Positions 6,920 through 8,119 of a DNA stretch of 8,119 nt are shown here, piece after piece. The DNA is from Pseudomonadota bacterium (GTDB lineage Bacteria > Pseudomonadota > Gammaproteobacteria > Acidiferrobacterales > Acidiferrobacteraceae): NCBI GenBank assembly GCA_021795255.1, contig JAJYPQ010000156.1:1-8119 (forward strand), given 5' to 3'. Within the stretch, counting starts at the first letter, position 1. Each line of letters begins with the position of its first letter. The translations under genes and the position numbers were made by a program. Under the pieces are notes generated by a model that worked only from the letters and a program-made list of their open reading frames with translations, was not told where the DNA came from and did no database searches.

Positions 6920-7868
6920 TGCGCGATGTGCCGGTCAAGAGACGAGCAATGATATTTGTGATGACGGCGATAATGAAAAGAATGAGGGCGATCTCCGCTA
7001 AGGAACGAACCGCCATCCCAGTGGGATCCTGCAAGGCGCTATCTAATTGTGACACGATAAAGGAGGCCATGGTGGTAATGGGGCTATAGATGTTGCCGGG
7101 AAAATAATTCAAAGCGCCTCCACTCACCATAAGTACTGCCATGGTTTCCCCCAGGGCGCGTCCAAGACCCAGAATACACGCCCCAATGATATTGCTGCGC
7201 ACAGTCGGTAGCATGGCGCGTCTCACCACCTCAAAATGTGTGGCCCCGAGCGCGTACGCCGCCTCCTTCATTTCTGACGGTACCTGGGACAAGGCATCAC
7301 GGACGGTCGCGGCAATAATGGGCACGACCATGAGTGCCAGAACGATGGACGCGGCCAAGAGCCCATATCCGCTCCCGATCGGTCCGGAGAAAAACGGCAA
7401 GAAGCCCAAAGTCGAGCGCAGGCCTGGCCCTATGACGCGTGCCACAAGCGGAGTCAAGACCGCGTAGCCCCACAGCCCGTACACGACGCTCGGAACGGCG
7501 GCCAAAAGCTCGACGACGAAGGACAGTACGATCTTGAGGTCGCTGCGGAGCCCTTCGGCAAGAAAAATTGCAACCCCAAGGCTTACGGGTATCGCGATGA
7601 GCAGGGCGATGGCTGATGTCAGTAAGGTCCCTACGATAAAGACGAGAATCCCGTAATTGGCCCCGATCGGCGCCAATTGCCCGCGCTGCATGGTAGGGTC
7701 GGCATACAGGTTACCGAGGTTCCACGTATGTCCCCATAGAAAATGCCAACCGTTGAAGGTGATCGCAGGCCAAGAATAGCGTCCCAGGAACACTAAAATC
7801 GCGAGCAGCGCAAGCGGTATGAGGCTTGTTATCAGTACCAGCGCAATTCGGAAAGGTCGCAACGTCAT
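6903..7868 (-). CDS. pstC: Phosphate ABC transporter permease PstC
   Basis: A 321-residue inner-membrane permease, partner of PstA. Hydrophobic helices lie at about 8-28, 73-102, 112-138, 168-188, 225-247 and 290-311. The segment between the first two helices (about 30-70) would be periplasmic. The EAA loop is at 202-221 (EAAYALGATHFEVVRRAMLP), and GLGRALGETMAVLMVSGG (234-251) is a PstC hallmark. ELLAAVPSVVYGLWGY (120-135) is also conserved in the family. The ATG at 7868 has a weak GGGA 5 bases upstream. It starts 57 bp after the pstS stop, and a terminator-like hairpin fills that spacer, so pstC and pstA depend on read-through from pstS unless a separate promoter exists. No key element looks missing. 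Confidence 0.97.
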   Translation of the reverse strand: MTLRPFRIALVLITSLIPLALLAILVFLGRYSWPAITFNGWHFLWGHTWNLGNLYADPTMQRGQLAPIGANYGILVFIVGTLLTSAIALLIAIPVSLGVAIFLAEGLRSDLKIVLSFVVELLAAVPSVVYGLWGYAVLTPLVARVIGPGLRSTLGFLPFFSGPIGSGYGLLAASIVLALMVVPIIAATVRDALSQVPSEMKEAAYALGATHFEVVRRAMLPTVRSNIIGACILGLGRALGETMAVLMVSGGALNYFPGNIYSPITTMASFIVSQLDSALQDPTGMAVRSLAEIALILFIIAVITNIIARLLTGTSRNVSSV

Positions 7869-7910
7869 GAAAATCCCAAAAAGAACCAGGGCCCCGACAA
7901 GAGGCCCTGG
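7869..7910 (-). terminator. Intrinsic terminator/attenuator between pstS and pstC
   Basis: On the minus strand a perfect 8-bp stem, CCAGGGCC with GGCCCTGG (7903-7910 and 7886-7893), closes a 9-base loop and is followed by the T-rich run TTCTTTTTGGGATTTT. This has the form of a Rho-independent terminator located after pstS and just before pstC. Because pstC and pstA have no other visible promoter, it is probably leaky, reducing permease expression relative to the binding protein; it may also stabilise the 3' end of pstS mRNA. The T-rich run merges with the pstC ribosome-binding region. Confidence 0.75.
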
Positions 7911-7925
7911 CAGATTATTACGCTT

Positions 7926-8119
7926 TTAACGGATCTTAGCTATCTGTTTGCGACTTAAAGCCGAGATGCGCGCTGGCAAGGCGATAAAGCGTACTTGGCG
8001 AAGGAAGCTACGCGAATTGCCACCCCGCAGGCTCACAGCCCACATGAGAAACTTTCGCAAGGCGTTGGCCGTGGCCGCGCTCGCCTGATGGTCGTTCACG
8101 ATAGCGTATTCGTAATTGA
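7926..8119 (-). CDS. pstS: Phosphate-binding periplasmic protein PstS, C-terminal part (5' end outside window)
   Basis: Reading the minus strand from base 8117, 63 residues are open to a TAA at 7928-7926. They begin NYEYAIVND and continue through AATANALRKFLMWAV and FIALPARISALSRKQIAKI. This matches the C-terminus of PstS, in which NYEYAIVN, an amphipathic helix ending in W-A, and an F-x-x-LP element are conserved. From family knowledge, PstS is the periplasmic phosphate-binding protein that delivers phosphate to PstCA. It lies 57 bp upstream of pstC, as in standard pst operons. The signal peptide and most of the binding pocket are outside the window. The start and any Pho-box promoter cannot be seen. 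Confidence 0.93.
   Translation of the reverse strand, partial: NYEYAIVNDHQASAATANALRKFLMWAVSLRGGNSRSFLRQVRFIALPARISALSRKQIAKIR

Overview
This window looks like a chromosomal segment of a gammaproteobacterium or close relative, possibly from the acidophile/chemolithotroph side. The basis is the gene order rplI-dnaB-alr-radA, the Gram-negative type of the proteins, and moderately high GC by eye. No plasmid, phage, insertion sequence, CRISPR array or tRNA/rRNA gene is visible. The taxonomic placement is inference.

Left part (1-3991, plus strand): a compact housekeeping cluster. The 3' end of rplI (ribosomal protein L9) is followed after 37 bp by dnaB (replicative helicase), then alr (alanine racemase) and radA (recombination helicase/ATPase). 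dnaB-alr and alr-radA each share a 4-base ATGA stop/start overlap, which suggests one transcript with translational coupling across translation, replication, peptidoglycan precursor supply and recombination repair.

Middle (4083-5717, plus strand): a membrane-anchored GGDEF-EAL protein. Its GGDEF motif is changed to GSDEF and the product-inhibition I-site is absent, while the EAL catalytic residues are essentially all present. It is most likely a c-di-GMP phosphodiesterase with a non-catalytic, perhaps regulatory, GGDEF domain. Its only visible input region is two transmembrane helices with a short loop.

Gap (5718-6046): about 330 bp between convergent transcription units. It holds a candidate small, very basic ORF behind a perfect AGGAGG, and an inverted repeat close to the pst 3' end.

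Right part (6047-8119, minus strand): the high-affinity phosphate ABC transporter genes in the order pstS (C-terminal 63 codons only, cut by the window edge), pstC, pstA. A strong terminator-like hairpin lies between pstS and pstC, so the binding protein is probably made in excess over the permease. pstC and pstA overlap by 17 bases. The usual next genes, pstB (ATPase) and phoU, are not downstream of pstA, so the ATPase must be encoded elsewhere if the transporter works.
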